From Vicia villosa (lineage: Eukaryota > Streptophyta > Magnoliopsida > Fabales > Fabaceae), in the NCBI RefSeq assembly GCF_029867415.1, contig NW_026705776.1:1-64000 (forward strand): a DNA stretch of 64,000 nt, in the 5' to 3' direction. Below the pieces are notes generated by a model. That model was given only the letters and a program-made list of their open reading frames with translations. It did no database searches and was not told where the DNA came from. The translations under genes and the position numbers were made by a program. Shown here one piece after another: positions 11,450 through 24,109 of this stretch (position 1 is the stretch's first letter; each line of letters starts with the position of its first letter).

Positions 11450-14148
11450 TGTAATACGGTGGGAGAACTGACTTTTAAAATATGTGCGGATAGCAAGAGT
11501 CGCCACCGATTTTTATTTTATCCAATTGGAAAGGAAAAAAGAACAGGAAAGACCTTCTTGAAAGAGATTGAGTTCGGGGGATAGTTTATACAAAGGGAAG
11601 GTGTTAGCACCATTTGTATCCATGGTTATCCGTGGGCTCTTAATTGCTTAGCTCACTTGTTTGTTTGAATTGTTTGAAAGAAGTGTCGTGTGTGTTTAGT
11701 AAAGATTTTCTTGAATAAGGACTTTAACTTGTAAATAAGTGTAGCCCATTGGAAATTGTTTTGAAAGAGGTGTAAAAAGTATTTACAAGTTTGATTTGAA
11801 TTTGTGAGCAAGCAGTTAAGAGCTACCTACCCTAAGTTTGTCTTACTTGTTCTTTAAGTCTTTCATTTGAAGGGGCTATCCATACCATAAGGAGGGTAGG
11901 TAGTCCTTTCATTGGATGTGATCGGGTCATCGAGGGTCATCGTTTGCAATAAGTCTATCCATACCATAAGAAAGGCAGGAAGTCTTTTGGAAAGGATGTG
12001 AATAGTCATTTGTAGGCAACCAATAAGGATACCTTAGCATTCGAAGGGACGGTCATCATTTACCGAGGAAACATTGAGGGACGAAATCATTTTGATCGTA
12101 GGCAACTCGAAGGGACTATGATCTTTTATCGGAGGGACTATGATGATTTGGATTCGTAGACAGCATATGCTAAGGTATCCCTACGCTCGAGGGACTTATC
12201 TATTTTGATCGAAAGGCAGCATAAGAGGGATTACCTTAAAGGTGTGTGGGTTCAACAATCATGTAAATTCAATTCAGATATTAATCTTGCATTAGGTGAA
12301 CTAGATTCGATTAATTGTTGTCATTCCCTACTTTACTAACCACGCAGTTAATATATTGACAGGAAAATAAAGTGCGGAAAGTAAATGTCCTACACTATTA
12401 CATGGCTTTGGTGAGGGGGATTACAATAAAAACCTGTCGGGGAGATGCGGAAAGTAAAGTGCGAGGAAATAAAAGCCTAATTAACTATTACATCAAAAAC
12501 CTTGCAACCTATACATAGTTTCTAGAAATTAAATAAACGGATAATTGAGTAAATTAAATAAAAGACATAATTTAAACATCATGCGACATTCAAGAGTTTT
12601 GAGATGAGACGAGAATCGCGGTGGAAGAAAAATCAGGGTTAAGGAAATTAGATGAACCTAAATTAATTTAATTATTAAACTAAAACCTAATTTTAAACTA
12701 AATTAAATGTTTAAGAAAAATTATGTACGAATCCTAATTATCTAATTAATTTAACCTAAAAATTAAACCAAATTATCTAATCAAATCTAATTCGTTAATT
12801 AATTAAATTAGTTAAATTAGTTAACCTAAATTAATCTAATAATTAAATTAATCTAATGATTAAATTAATCTAATAACTTAATTAAGAAAATAAATTAAAA
12901 TAAAGCTATTTGCTAATCCTAACTTAATTGATACATGGTTTGTTTAATTGAAAAAGTGTTTAATTGAAAAAGGTTAAAAAAAATAATAATAAATTAAGAG
13001 AAAAATATAGAAAATAAGGAAAAGAGGGTGCTGGGACCTGGTGTGGCTGTTCCTTTAAGGACTCACAGTGGGTACGAGCTTCTGATCCTTTAGATTGGTT
13101 CTCACTGAAGATCCAATGGTAAGAGCGCGGAGGTGTATCAAGAATTTGCGTGGGGATGCAGCGTGTGATCTGGGAGAATGTGACAAAAAACTCTTGTTAA
13201 AATTAAGCGTCAAGGGTAGGGTTCGAACCCAGACCCTTGCGCTCACCACCAAACGTTGTTGCCAAGTATATTGCACAATTTATTTGTTAAATGAATTCAA
13301 AATGTTAAACAAATAATAACACGCGTGGAATTCAGCAAAGTCAACAAATAATTCAGAAGTGGGGTCCTTTCACGCTGACCAACTAATCATATTTGGAGAG
13401 AGAGAGAGACTATCTGTTGACGGGCCAATGAGAATCATGCGCGTGGGGTCAATGAGTCAGTGTCCCTGTTCATCATCTTCATCCTCCGCACTTGCGGATT
13501 TTCCCGGGGAATTACCTGCGAATTTTGCTGCGCTTTTTGTATCGATTCTGCAAAACGTTAGAAACTCAATAAAAAGGTGTTAGCCAAACCAGATAAATGG
13601 CAAGATCATATGAAATCAGGCTCCTGATCACGAATATGGGGTCGCTTTGGTCCGAAAGCCACTGCATCCATGAAAACGACGACACATTTCACTTGTTCCC
13701 TAATAGTGGGGGGGGGGGGGGCGTTTAAGACCTGATAACTCCATTCCAATGACACAGTCCCTCTCTAAACTTCATAATGAACTCAAACACATCATCAAAT
13801 CTCAGTAAAACATGATAATAAGGGAGATATGAAAAGACAAGAACATGTGTAAATATGAGAAATTAGTATGCATGCTTTACACGTCATGGCATCTGTATAT
13901 TACTTCAAACTTACCTTATGTCGTCCCAGGAAGAGGATTGGAAGGTTATTTGTCTTTGTGAGTGGCTGCAAACCCTAAAACGAAAACCTGCTTTTCTTGA
14001 GATTTTTTGAGGTTTTTGCTAGGGTTTTCTGACCTTCTTTTTCCGTTTCTTTGCTTCTGAATATGTAGAGTATATATATGGACTGATTTTAGGGTTGAAA
14101 TATTGGAAGAAAATCATGGGATTGATGAGTAGGAAATATGAGAATATC
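11450..14148 (-). repeat. 5' LTR fragment of element B (minus strand)
   Basis: This LTR, on the minus strand, ends at 11450 next to a PBS. It shares U5 features with LTR A: GGTGGCGACTCTTGC near 11490, a motif for three-prime CTTTCCGCACTTTATTTTCC (near 12370), and an AT-rich tract. A TATATATA box lies near 14068-14077, only about 80 nt from where a plus-strand LTR begins, so most of U3 is missing. Within it is a B-box-like GGTTCGAACCC near 13220 and a G run near 13708. The 13055-13583 frames show no recognisable protein. Confidence 0.65.
12640..12910. repeat. AT-rich low-complexity tract
   Basis: Repeated TTAATTTAATTAATC and AATTAAATTAATCTAAT words inside LTR B. It matches the AT-rich segment of LTR A (7100-7640) in position and character. 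Nothing else seen. Confidence 0.8.
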
Positions 14149-16640
14149 TGTCATACCCTAATTTTGACTTCCCTGAGATGTCACACCTCATGGCATTTCA
14201 TCAAATTCAGGACAGATACTCAGAGCAGTCACCTATTCATCTAGTACTTAATCGAGGATGTTCAAGGACAAAAGAGCTCAGGAAAAGGATCAATCAATAA
14301 AGGGAATGGTCTCTAAAACAATCACAAGACTCAAATGATTCATTCATTCACCTATAATTGATTAGACACCAGTCATCAAGACTCAGGTTTGCTCAGATCA
14401 CCAGACTAGGGTTTTAAGCCTATCAAGGACTGAAATCAGGGACCACATTTGGGAGCCCCTAAGGAACTTCAAGACATCAATAAAATGGTTCAATCATCTT
14501 CAAATAATCCATATAACAATATCCACTAGGCATTATACTTCAATTCAAGATCTACAGTCATCAGTTTCATATGGTCGACAATTAAGGTTTTAGACCTAAT
14601 TCACTTGGATAGTTGACTTTTAATCAGGACATAGATCCCCAACTCAAAACATGGCTCAAGAACTTCTATTACCTCAATATAATCCATTCATATCATTCAT
14701 TTGAGGAGGAGAGCTTGATTCAACACAAAAGTCCAAGATTTCACTTCATCTGGAAAAAGTCAACTATCCAAGATCACCTTTGACTTTTAGGATTTTTGGT
14801 CAAACCTTTACTTTTAAGGATAAATATCATCAATATATGATTATTAAAGTCATTTGACCAAAGAAAATCAAGAAAGTTCATCAAGGATCAAAAAGTCAAC
14901 AAAAAGTCAAACTAAGTGCATTTTGACCTAGTTCATGGATCTCAAAATTTCACCTACACAACTCAAAAAACTTCCAACATGAAAGTTGTAGATCTCATGA
15001 AATAAAACAACTTCTTAAATTGCAACTTTTTTCAAGAGATCAATCATTTAAGAGATTTGAGCTTTGGAAGTTATAGGTCATAAAAACTTAGAAATTTTTT
15101 TAAGTGTTTTTAACCTAGTTTTCTTCCAACATCAGGCCCATTTTTCACAAATTTCCCAAATAATTTTGAAGAAACTCCAAACTAATGAATTGAAGTACAT
15201 GTTAAGGGCTTTCCAAATTATTCTCAACCTTCTCCAAACTCATTTTGAGCTAAGAGTTTTGTTTGTTCAAAGTTGACCTCATGAAGTAAAATTATAGGTC
15301 ATGTACAATTTGGAACTTTGCAAATTTGTGCAATTGACTCCACTAATTGATGCTACACAACCTGTAACACATAAGTGAAGATGCCATGCATTCATTTTCA
15401 TCATTGCATAAGGATTGAAGAATATTCCCAAAACAAGGACATGTGATTATGTAATGATTGCATTTTGAGAATTTATGGCAAATGGATGAATCATCAAAGG
15501 AATCTTCTCACCAACCAATTGGAACACTCCTCTACATCAGAAATGTTCCCCAAGATCAGATAAGATCAATGGATAGGGAGCTATCTCGGTTTGGCCATCA
15601 TTGCATTTTGAAGATTCTTTGAATTTCTTCATGGCCAAGAAACCAAAATCCCTCACTAAGCAAGCTCACTCCTCCAATTCGTACTGAGCTCTTTGCCTAT
15701 AAATACAAGTGCATTCCTCAGTAATAAGCACACCAAAGCAACTCTAATTCTTGCTTTATCCTTCTCTCCCTCATGCTTATGGTTTTCAAAAGTTCTTTGG
15801 CAAGATGAATCGAATTCTTCAAACCAGAGCTCTTCTTTTGAAAGTAAGCCTTCTAACATATCAAGGAGGTTCATTAGAGGTGATCCAAGCACCTGGATCA
15901 CTTCTGTAAATGCAAGAACGCCATCTTCACTTTCACTTTGGAGCAAAGTCAGTTGGAGGTCTGTAGATCAATTCAGGAGGTGTCAAACAAATTCAAGCAT
16001 TCATACACGTTCCTAAGGGTGTAGGGAAGCTATCCAGATGGTCGCAGCTCATCTGTAAGTATAGAATCATCATCTTCAATTGCTACTTGAAGATCAAGTA
16101 AGAGGGGTCGAGTAGATCATTTTAGAGGTTTTCAAAGCAATCTAAGTGCCCAGATAGCATCAACAAGGTCCTAGGAAGCTTTTGCAATCATCCATTCAAA
16201 GCCAGAAGCTCTCCATCATTTACACAACCTTCATTTTCAGAGGGAAGTTTCTGAACTCCACCTCTTTAATTTGTGCACTCTTTTCATTAAAACTCGATAC
16301 CATTTCATTCAGCATCATCAGAGGATTAAAAACCCTTTATCATCATCTGTTTATTCTTCAGTATAGTCATTTAATTTAATTTTCAAGTTTTAGGATTCTT
16401 CATGTATTTTAAGTAATTCAGTAGCTATAGCCAATTATAATTTGTGATAGTTATATATTTAAGTTCGTGAGAGAAAATGGATTAAGTTTGATGTTTACAT
16501 CATCTGATTTGGTTGAGAAATGAGAGAGTTGGAATTTTGAAAATGGTGGAGCTTGAGGTTGAAGACGAAGATGGTGGGTGGCGCCATTTTTGAATTCTCA
16601 GGGGCGAATTTAAAATATAATTAATTGGAAGTGTGTTATA
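14149..16640 (+). repeat. Plus-strand Tat-type LTR fragment
   Basis: It starts TGTCATACCCTAATTTTGAC, the usual start for legume Tat LTRs, directly against LTR B in head-to-head arrangement. A TATA box (TATAAATA, 15698-15705) lies 1.55 kb in. The downstream leader is cut by the truncated copia element. It might be the U3/R part of the LTR whose end appears at 24110-25622, because both are on the plus strand and the sizes would add to about 4 kb, but no repeated boundary proves this. Confidence 0.6.
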
Positions 16641-16649
16641 AACGAATAC

Positions 16650-16775
16650 ATCGTTTAGCTCACTTGGTCACATGTGCTTCCACTCTCTCTTGCCACAAGG
16701 TCTGGGGTCCGATCCCCCCTCAAACCTTTTGTTTTTTTTCATTTATCACGCTTTTTTTTTTCCATTTATCACACT
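16650..16775 (+). repeat. tRNA-like (SINE-like) A/B-box motif
   Basis: TAGCTCACTTGG near 16657 resembles a Pol III A box. GGTCCGATCCC near 16706 resembles a B box, each with one mismatch. T runs follow (GTTTTTTTTC, then CTTTTTTTTTT). It could be a decayed tRNA-derived SINE or a tRNA-like part of the LTR. No cloverleaf could be confirmed. Confidence 0.35.
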
Positions 16776-16779
16776 TGGC

Positions 16780-19195
16780 AGCAAATAAGACAAAGCACAA
16801 CATGTCATGGTACCTGGACTCTGGGTGCTCGCGACACATGACGGGAAGAAGGTCTATGTTCCAAGACCTGGTGCTTAAGTCTGGTGGAGAAGTCAAGTTT
16901 GGAGGAGATCAGAAGGGCAAGATAATTGGCTCTGGAACCATGAGTATTGGTAACTCTCCTTCCATATCTAATGTACTTCTTGTAGAAGTATTAGCGCATA
17001 ACTTATTGTCCATAAGTCAATTAAGTGACAATGGTTATGACAGAATCTTCAATCAAAAGTCTTGCAAGGCTGTAAGTCAGAAGGATGGCTCAATCCTATT
17101 TACAGGCAAGAGAAAGAACAACATTTATAAGATTGATCTTTCTGATCTTGAGAAGCAGAAGGTGACTTACCTTATGTCTGTTTCCGAAGAGCAATGGGTC
17201 TGGCATAAAAGATTAGGACATGCTAGTTTGAGGAAGATTTCTCAGATTAACAAACTAAATCTTGTCAGAGGACTCCCTAATCTGAAATACAAATCAGATG
17301 CTCTTTGTGAAGCATGTTAGAAGGGCAAGTTCTCCAAACCTGCATTCAAATCTAAGAATGTTGTCTCTTCCTCTAGGTCGTTAGAACTTCTGCACATTGA
17401 TCTGTTTGGCCCAGTCAAAACAGCATCTGTCAGAGGGAAGAAATATAGATTAGTCATCGTAGATGATTATAGCCGCTGGACATGGGTAAATTTCTTAAAA
17501 CACAAGGATGAGTCTCATTCAGTGTTCTTTGAATTCTGCACTCAGATTCAATCTGAGAAGGAGTGCAAAATCATAAAGGTCAGAAGTGATCATGGTGGTG
17601 AATTTGAGAACAGATTCTTTGAGGAGTTCTTCAAAGAAAATGGTATTGCCCATGATTTCTCTTGTCCTAGAACTCCACAGCAAAATGGAGTTGTTGAACG
17701 AAAGAATAGGACTCTATAAGAAATGGCCAAAACCATGATCAATGAAACCAATATGGCTAAGCACTTCTGGGCAGAAGCAATAAATAATGCATGTTATATT
17801 CAGAATAGAATCTCTATTAGACCTATTCTAAATAAGACTCCTTATGAATTGTGGAAGAACAGAAAGCCCAACATTTCATATTTTCATCCTTTTGGATGTG
17901 TTTGTTTCATTCTAAATACTAAAGATCATCTTGGTAAGTTTGATTCTAAGGCACAAAAATGTTTCCTTCTTGGATATTCTGAACTCTCTAAAGGCTACAG
18001 AGTATACAATACTGAAACATTGGTTATAGAAGAATCAATCAATATCAGATTTGATGATAAGCTTGGTCTTGAAAAGCCAAAGCAGTTTGAGAATTTTGCA
18101 GATATAGATATTGATATATCAGAAGCTGAAGAACCAAGAAGCAAAGTTTCAGAAGCTGAAAATCTCAGAAGCAAAGGATCAGAAGATCAAGTTGCTGTAT
18201 CTTTAGAGGATCTCAGAATTTCTGAAGAGCCAACAGTCAGAAGATCTTCTAGACTCACCTCTGCTCACTCCGAAGATGTCATTCTTGGAAAGAAGGATGA
18301 TCCTATCAGAACAAGAGCATTCCTTAAGAACAATGCAGAATGTCAATTAGGTCTTGTCTCTTTGATCGAGCCAACTTCTGTTGATCAAGCTCTAGAAGAT
18401 GCAGACTGGATAATTTCCATGCAAGAGGAACTAAATCAGTTTACAAGGAATGGTGTATGGGATCTTGTTCCTATACCAAAAGGATTCAACATCATTGGTA
18501 CAAAGTGGGTCTTTAGAAACAAGCTAAGCGGAAAAGGAGAAGTGGTAAGAAACAAAGCCAGACTGGTGGCTCAGGGTTATAGTCAGCAAGAAGGTATTGA
18601 CTATACAGAAACCTTTGCACCAGTGGCCAGGTTAGAATCTATTCACTTATTGATTTCTTTTTCCACTCAACACAACATCACTCTATATCAGATGGATGTT
18701 AAGAGTGCCTTCTTAAATGGTTATATAGATGAGGAACTCTATGTCCACCAACCTCCTGGTTTTGAAGACTCTAAGCCTCCAGAACATGTTTTCAAATTAA
18801 AGAAATCATTGTATGGATTGAAGCAAGCTCCTAGAGCTTGGTATGAAAGACTAAGTTCTTTCCTTCTGAACAATGGTTTCACTAGAGGACAAGTGGATAC
18901 TACTCTCTTCTGTAAAACATTTAAGAAAGATATTTTAATTTGTCAAATTTATGTTGATGATATTATCTTTGGAACATTTAATGCTACACTTGGAAAGGAG
19001 TTTGCTAAGTCTATGCAGGCTGAGTTCGAGATGAGTATGATGGGAGAACTCAAGTACTTCCTTGGGATTCAAATCAATCAAACTTTTGATGGAACATATG
19101 TTCATCAAACGAAGTATGTGAAAGAACTTCTGAAGAAGTTTAATCTTTCTGAAAGCAAAGAAGCTAAAACTCCTATCATCCAACGTGTGTCCTAG
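16780..19195 (+). pseudogene. Copia (SIRE-type) pol: protease, integrase, RT
   Basis: One frame (frame 2) encodes, in order: the aspartic protease start WYLDSGCSRHMTG (Asp-Ser-Gly, near 16810); the GAG-pre-integrase motif WHKRLGHAS; integrase with HIDLFGP and DDYSRWTW (near 17397-17480), RSDHGGEF and the Glu of QQNGVVERKN; then RT with GTKWVFRNKL, QMDVKSAFLNG and catalytic YVDD near 18950. Domain order PR-INT-RT is that of Ty1/copia. Stops at 17318-17320 and 17717-17719 and a frameshift just before the stop at 19193-19195 break it. The 5' LTR and gag are absent, so the element is truncated on the left. The exact junction with older DNA near 16780 is uncertain. Confidence 0.9.
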
Positions 19196-19880
19196 GTAAG
19201 GATGAGGTAAGTAAGAAGGTTGATCAGAAGTTGTACAGAGGTATGATTGGATCTCTTCTATATTTAACTGCTTCTAGACCTGACATTTTATTCAGTGTTT
19301 GTTTGTGTGCAAGATTCTAATCAGATCCTAGAGAATCTCACTTAACAGCTGTTAAGAGAATTCTGAGGTATCTGAAAGGTACTACTAATGTTGGTTTAGT
19401 CTACAGAAGATCTAAAGAGTACAACTTAGTAGGATTTTGGGATGCTGACTATGCTGGAGATAGAGTTGAAAGGAAAAGTACTTCTGGAAGTTGTCAATTT
19501 CTTGGAAGTCACTTGATCTCCTGGTACAGCAAGAAGCAAGCTACCATTGCCCTCTCAACAACAGAAGCAAAATATGTTGTTGCTGCTGGTTGTAGCACAT
19601 AAATGCTCTGGATGAAAAGTCAGTTAGAAGATTGTCAGATATATGAGAGTAACATTCCTATCTTCTGTGATAATACTTCTGCTATATGTTTATCTAAGAA
19701 TCCAATCTTACATTCCAAAGCTAAACATATTAAGATTAAACATCATTTCATTAGGGTGTTCTTTCTTTAAACTTTGTGGATACAGACCATCAATGGGCTG
19801 ATATCTTTACAAAACCCCTTGCTGAAGATAGGTTTAAGTTCATTCTGAAGAATATTAGTATGGATTTATGCCCAGAATGA
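19192..19880 (+). pseudogene. Copia RNase H domain, degenerate
   Basis: After a frame change the sequence continues in frame 1 with copia RNase H landmarks: GMIGSLLYLTASRPDI, AVKRILRYLKGT, ADYAGD and LSTTEAKYV. In-frame stops near 19318 and 19600 and a frameshift near 19760 inactivate it. It is the direct 3' continuation of the RT frame. Confidence 0.85.
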
Positions 19881-20366
19881 GAAGATGAGAAGTTCTGATG
19901 TATGGATTAGTTCTGAAATGACCTTGTGTTATCTTCTTATAAGAAGTTCTGATGGTGATCAATTAGAAGTTCTGATTCAGTCATCTCTGACGTTTCATTA
20001 TCAAAGTTGATCCAGAAGTTCCTTTAAAGCAAAACAGCTGTTACCAGCTTTCCAGAAAATGAACACGTGTTCACTCTTTTTGGACAAGCACGCGTACAGT
20101 TGAGGAGACGCCGCCCTAGGTAACTGTGCAAATCATTTCAATTTTCACTTTATCTCTCCTAACGTCATCTCTCATTAAATGCATTTGATTCCGTGTTTTC
20201 TGTAATCATATTCATTCAAACACTATTGCATTTCATTTCAAATCCGTCCCTTTATATACTCATCTCACATTCATTTCAGTGTTTTTACATTCTCTCTCTT
20301 CATTCATCTTCCTCTTTCTTTTTCTGCATAAACCCTAGTTCGTAACCGAATCTTCAGTATATCTCC

Positions 20367-21931
20367 ATGCTTTCTTCATCAAGTTCCGCTAGCAAAGAAG
20401 AAATGTCATCTGCTCATCTTGTTCATCGCAAGTATGGTTATGCTCCATTGAAGACATGTTCCATTCCTTCAAATGAACTGGAAGTTCTGTGTGAATCTTC
20501 GGTAGATTTTAAAAATCTAAGATTACATGGTTTCAACACTGATGCTGAGACGATGGCACAAGGCTATTAAGCATTATTTGGAAGCTTCTGTAAAAGCTCA
20601 ATCTTCTGTTGATCCTGCATGGATTCGAGGAAGGGTGCTTCCTTCTTTGGCTGAGCTGCAGTAGAAGGAACAGAAGAAGAAAGAAGCAAGGCTGAAGAGA
20701 AAAGCTTTAGAAGAAGAAGCTAAGCAAGTTAAGAAGCAGAAGATTACTTATGATCTTGTCAAAGTAAATTCCAAGGAATATCGAGAAAAGCGCATCAGGG
20801 ATACTTTCCGTGCTTTAAGAGCTGGCAGTTCCTCTAAGCCAAAGCCTCCTTCTCCTGACCCTCAGAATACTCTCACCATCCCAAACAATATCCAACCACC
20901 TCCTTCTCCTGTTATTCTTAACCCCCAACCACTAAACGTTTGTCCCCCAACACCTTCTGATATCCCCTCTTCATCCACCCTCACCACAGAATCTCCACCT
21001 TCTGATACTCTTTTCTTACCTGAAAGAGAATCCAATCCCTATTCTCTTCTTTGCCCTGACTTTTGCTTTACTTTTAACCCTCCTGAACCCACCATTCCTA
21101 TTGACTTTGCTTTGTTCAATTTAAAGTTCAGAAATAGAATGGAAGTTCTGAAAGCTGCTTATGACTCCAAGCTGGATCATGTTGCTACTCGGAGGCTATG
21201 GAATCGCTTCAGAAGAGAGTCTTGGAATGATGCACTGAAAATCCAGAGAAGATGTGTTGCTGAAGCCTCTAGATCTTCTGGCTACTACTTGGATCTTGAT
21301 GATGGCAAGTACTATCATTCCATCAAAAGCTGTAGAGCTCTTGAGGAGAAGAAGTTCACTGATGAGTTGGAAGATGAACCATGTCTGACTATGGTTGTTT
21401 GGAAGCCTCAATATCCGGTTCTGACTGGAGACTTCCAATGGTTATTCAGCTGGCTAAGAATGAATCCTTCTGAGGAAGCACCAGATATGGTTATTCCTGA
21501 GGTTGTCTACCCTTCAGAAGTTGATGCTCCCTTTCCTCCAAAGAATCTTGCTGAGATTCTTCAAGCCTTGGAGAATGAAGATTCTGAGATCCCTGATCCA
21601 GAATATGCTGAAGTTGTTTCTGAGTCAGACTCAGATATTGAGATGGAAGATGCTGAGATTCATCCTGCTGAAGATGATATTCTCACTGTAGATGTACGTT
21701 GTTGCTGGTAATGCTATCCTTTTGAATGATAGTCGTGAATCTTCTTCTGCTGAACCCTCTGCTCTGGTGAACGCTATCAAGGCTCTTCAACAGAATCAAG
21801 AAGCTCTTGCTTCTCGTCTAGATAAGCATGATCAAGCACATGAAGAGTTCAGAGACTCCATGAAGAAGCAGAATGAAAGCACTGCTGGGATTCATGACAT
21901 GCTGGCCAAGATTATGTCTAAGCCAGGCTAG
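20367..21931 (+). pseudogene. 3' ORF of the SIRE-type copia element, broken
   Basis: Three frames in succession (20367-20570 frame 3, about 20600-21711 mostly frame 1, 21692-21931 frame 2) look like one decayed ORF downstream of pol. It has a Ser-rich start, a Lys/Glu-rich helical part, a Pro/Ser-rich part near 20840-21080, an acidic segment near 21540-21690, and a likely coiled coil at the end (ALASRLDKHDQAHEEF). SIRE/Maximus elements carry an extra, so-called envelope-like ORF here. I see no signal peptide or membrane segment, so an envelope function is not supported by this copy. Confidence 0.6.
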
Positions 21932-22973
21932 TCGTAGTCTTTTGTGTCCTTTTTGTCTCCTTTTTCTTGAATTTGTCTTCTTGCATCTCCTTTTGTATCT
22001 TCTGATTAATTCTGATGAATGAAAATCTTTTATCTTCTCTCATATTGTTTGTCTTTTTCATCTGAATCTTTTATGTTTTTTGATGTTATGACAAAAAGGG
22101 GGAGAAAATGTGATAAATGATCTGATTTATATTATCAGTTACTGGGAGTAAGTCTCCACATTTCTAACAAAATTTGCAAGTTCTATGTCTTTGAGTGTTT
22201 TGCAGGATTGAAGACATTCTAAAAAGCTCAACATGAGAAGCAAAGACATGAGGAAAAGCAATTCTATATAGAAACAAGCTCATGGAAATTGAAGCAAGCT
22301 GAGTGCTGTGAAGCTTCAAGATCAGAAGCAAGAAGGAAGAATGTTATGATATTCTTGTGATAGAATATGCTCGAACACATTCTTACTCCTAATATGTTCT
22401 GATACATTTTTTCTATGTGCTCTGATACATATTTTATGTTCTGATGCATTTTATGTGTTCTGATACAATCTATTTTATGCTCTGACACATACTATATGCT
22501 CTTTCACATATTTTATGTTTTGATTCATTCATGCTCTGACTTTTGTCGTTTAGTTTGTTCTGAAACATTTCAAGATGTAGAAGATGCTCTGATGATGCTC
22601 TGGTACATTCAACAATGTTCTGATACAATCTAGCATGCAATGATTCAAGAAGAAATTCAAAGCTCTGAAGCTGTCCTATGGAAGCAAGAAGCAGAAGCTC
22701 TGAATGTTCTGAAGATCTAAGCATATGTGATCGTCTCAACTGAAATGGAAAATACTCAGGGAATTCGTTGATTTATAAATTTCTTCCAGTATTTATTTCA
22801 GGGGGAGATTATTTATCTCAGGGGGAGATTGTTAATCTCAGGGGGAGACATATTCACACACTTTGTTTATATGCTTATGCTATAACTGTGTAATTGTCTT
22901 TAGCCGTCTGATATTCTGATTTCAAATTCATATCATTTATATATGTTTTTGTCATCATCAAAAAGGGGGAGAT
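21932..22973 (+). other. Copia 3' UTR with repeats and several polypurine tracts
   Basis: It contains AAAAAGGGGGAGAAA near 22094, an irregular array of TGYTCTGAYACAT words (about 22365-22640), three CAGGGGGAGA tracts (22799-22850), and the terminal AAAAAGGGGGAGAT directly before the LTR (to 22973). Multiple PPT-like tracts are a feature of this copia lineage. No gene seen. Confidence 0.75.
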
Positions 22974-24109
22974 TGTTAGAACAAGATTTGTTCTGATCAA
23001 TATTCTTAGTTTTGATGATAACAATGTATATGAATTTTGCTTGAGATAATGTGGTACTCTAATCCTATGCAATTTCCATTTTAGGAAATATATAAGGAGT
23101 ATGCACAAAATCAGCGCAAGAAGCATTGACTCAGAAGGTTCAAGTATGCAACATAAGAACATGCTCTCGCAAGACATCAGAAGATGGTCAAGCAGAATCA
23201 GAACATGGTCTATTGAAGCATCAGAAGAACTTGAGATCAAAAGCAGAAGCACTGAAGTTCTCATGGTATCACGCTAGAAGCACTTCAAGGTCAGAAGACA
23301 TGAAGATGCTCTGCACCAAGCTGTTTGACTCTGATGATATTCAAACGTTGTTTACACAAACATCAGATTAGAAGCAAGTACAAGATGGCAGGCTACACTG
23401 ACTGACAAAAGGAACGTTAGAAGCTATTAAAGGCAACTTCAGTAGACACAGCAAAAGCAAGGCTCGAGGTAGTTGACAAAAGAGTGAAACATTAAATGCA
23501 ATGCTGTACGGATCACGCAACGCATTAAATGCTCCCAACGGTCATCTTCTTAAACGCCTATAAATAGAAGTTCTGATGAGAAGCTGAACACAACACTTTG
23601 AGCAAACACACAGAAACGCTGTCAAATTCTAAAAGCTCTCAAACTTCATCTTCAACCTCACTTCATTACAGTTGTAATATCTTAGTGAGATTAAACTTAA
23701 ACTTAAGAGAAAAATCACAGTTGTGATAATAGCTTATTAAGAAGCATTGTAACTCTTATAAGAATTTGTTTACATTAATTTGTAAGAACTAGAGGAGATC
23801 AAGTTGTGATCGGATTCTCTAGAAAGTCTTAGAGGGTATCTAAGCATTGTGTTCCTAGAGTGATCAGGTTGTGATCAGAATACTCTAGAAGACTTAGAGG
23901 TTATCTAAGTGGAAAACCATTGTAATCTTGTGTGATTAGTGGATTAAATCCTCGGGTGAGGTAAATCACTCCAAGGGGGTGGACTGGAGTAGTTTAGTTA
24001 ACAACGAACCAGGATAAAAATCATTGTGCAAATTGTTTTTATCTTAAGAGTTTTAAAACTACACTTATTCAAACCCCCCACCCCTTTCTAAGTGTTGTTC
24101 TATACTTCA
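22974..24109 (+). repeat. 3' LTR of the copia element
   Basis: It starts TGTTAGAACAAGATTTG after the PPT and ends ...CTATACTTCA. A TATA box (TATAAATA) is at 23559-23566. Length 1136 bp is ordinary for SIRE-like elements. The 5' LTR is absent, so no target-site duplication can be matched; the flank begins GATCT. Confidence 0.85.

Noticed and set aside
13055..13583. Possible small genes in LTR B
   Set aside because: Both strands show similar short frames, composition is non-coding and no family motifs are seen.
13704..13722. Run of about 13 G as a G-quadruplex or PPT
   Set aside because: A single homopolymer without an LTR start after it; may be a sequencing or assembly artefact.
20367..21931. 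Envelope protein that would make the copia element an infectious retrovirus
   Set aside because: The frame is broken and shows neither signal peptide, membrane span nor fusion peptide. Only its position matches the envelope-like ORF of SIRE elements.
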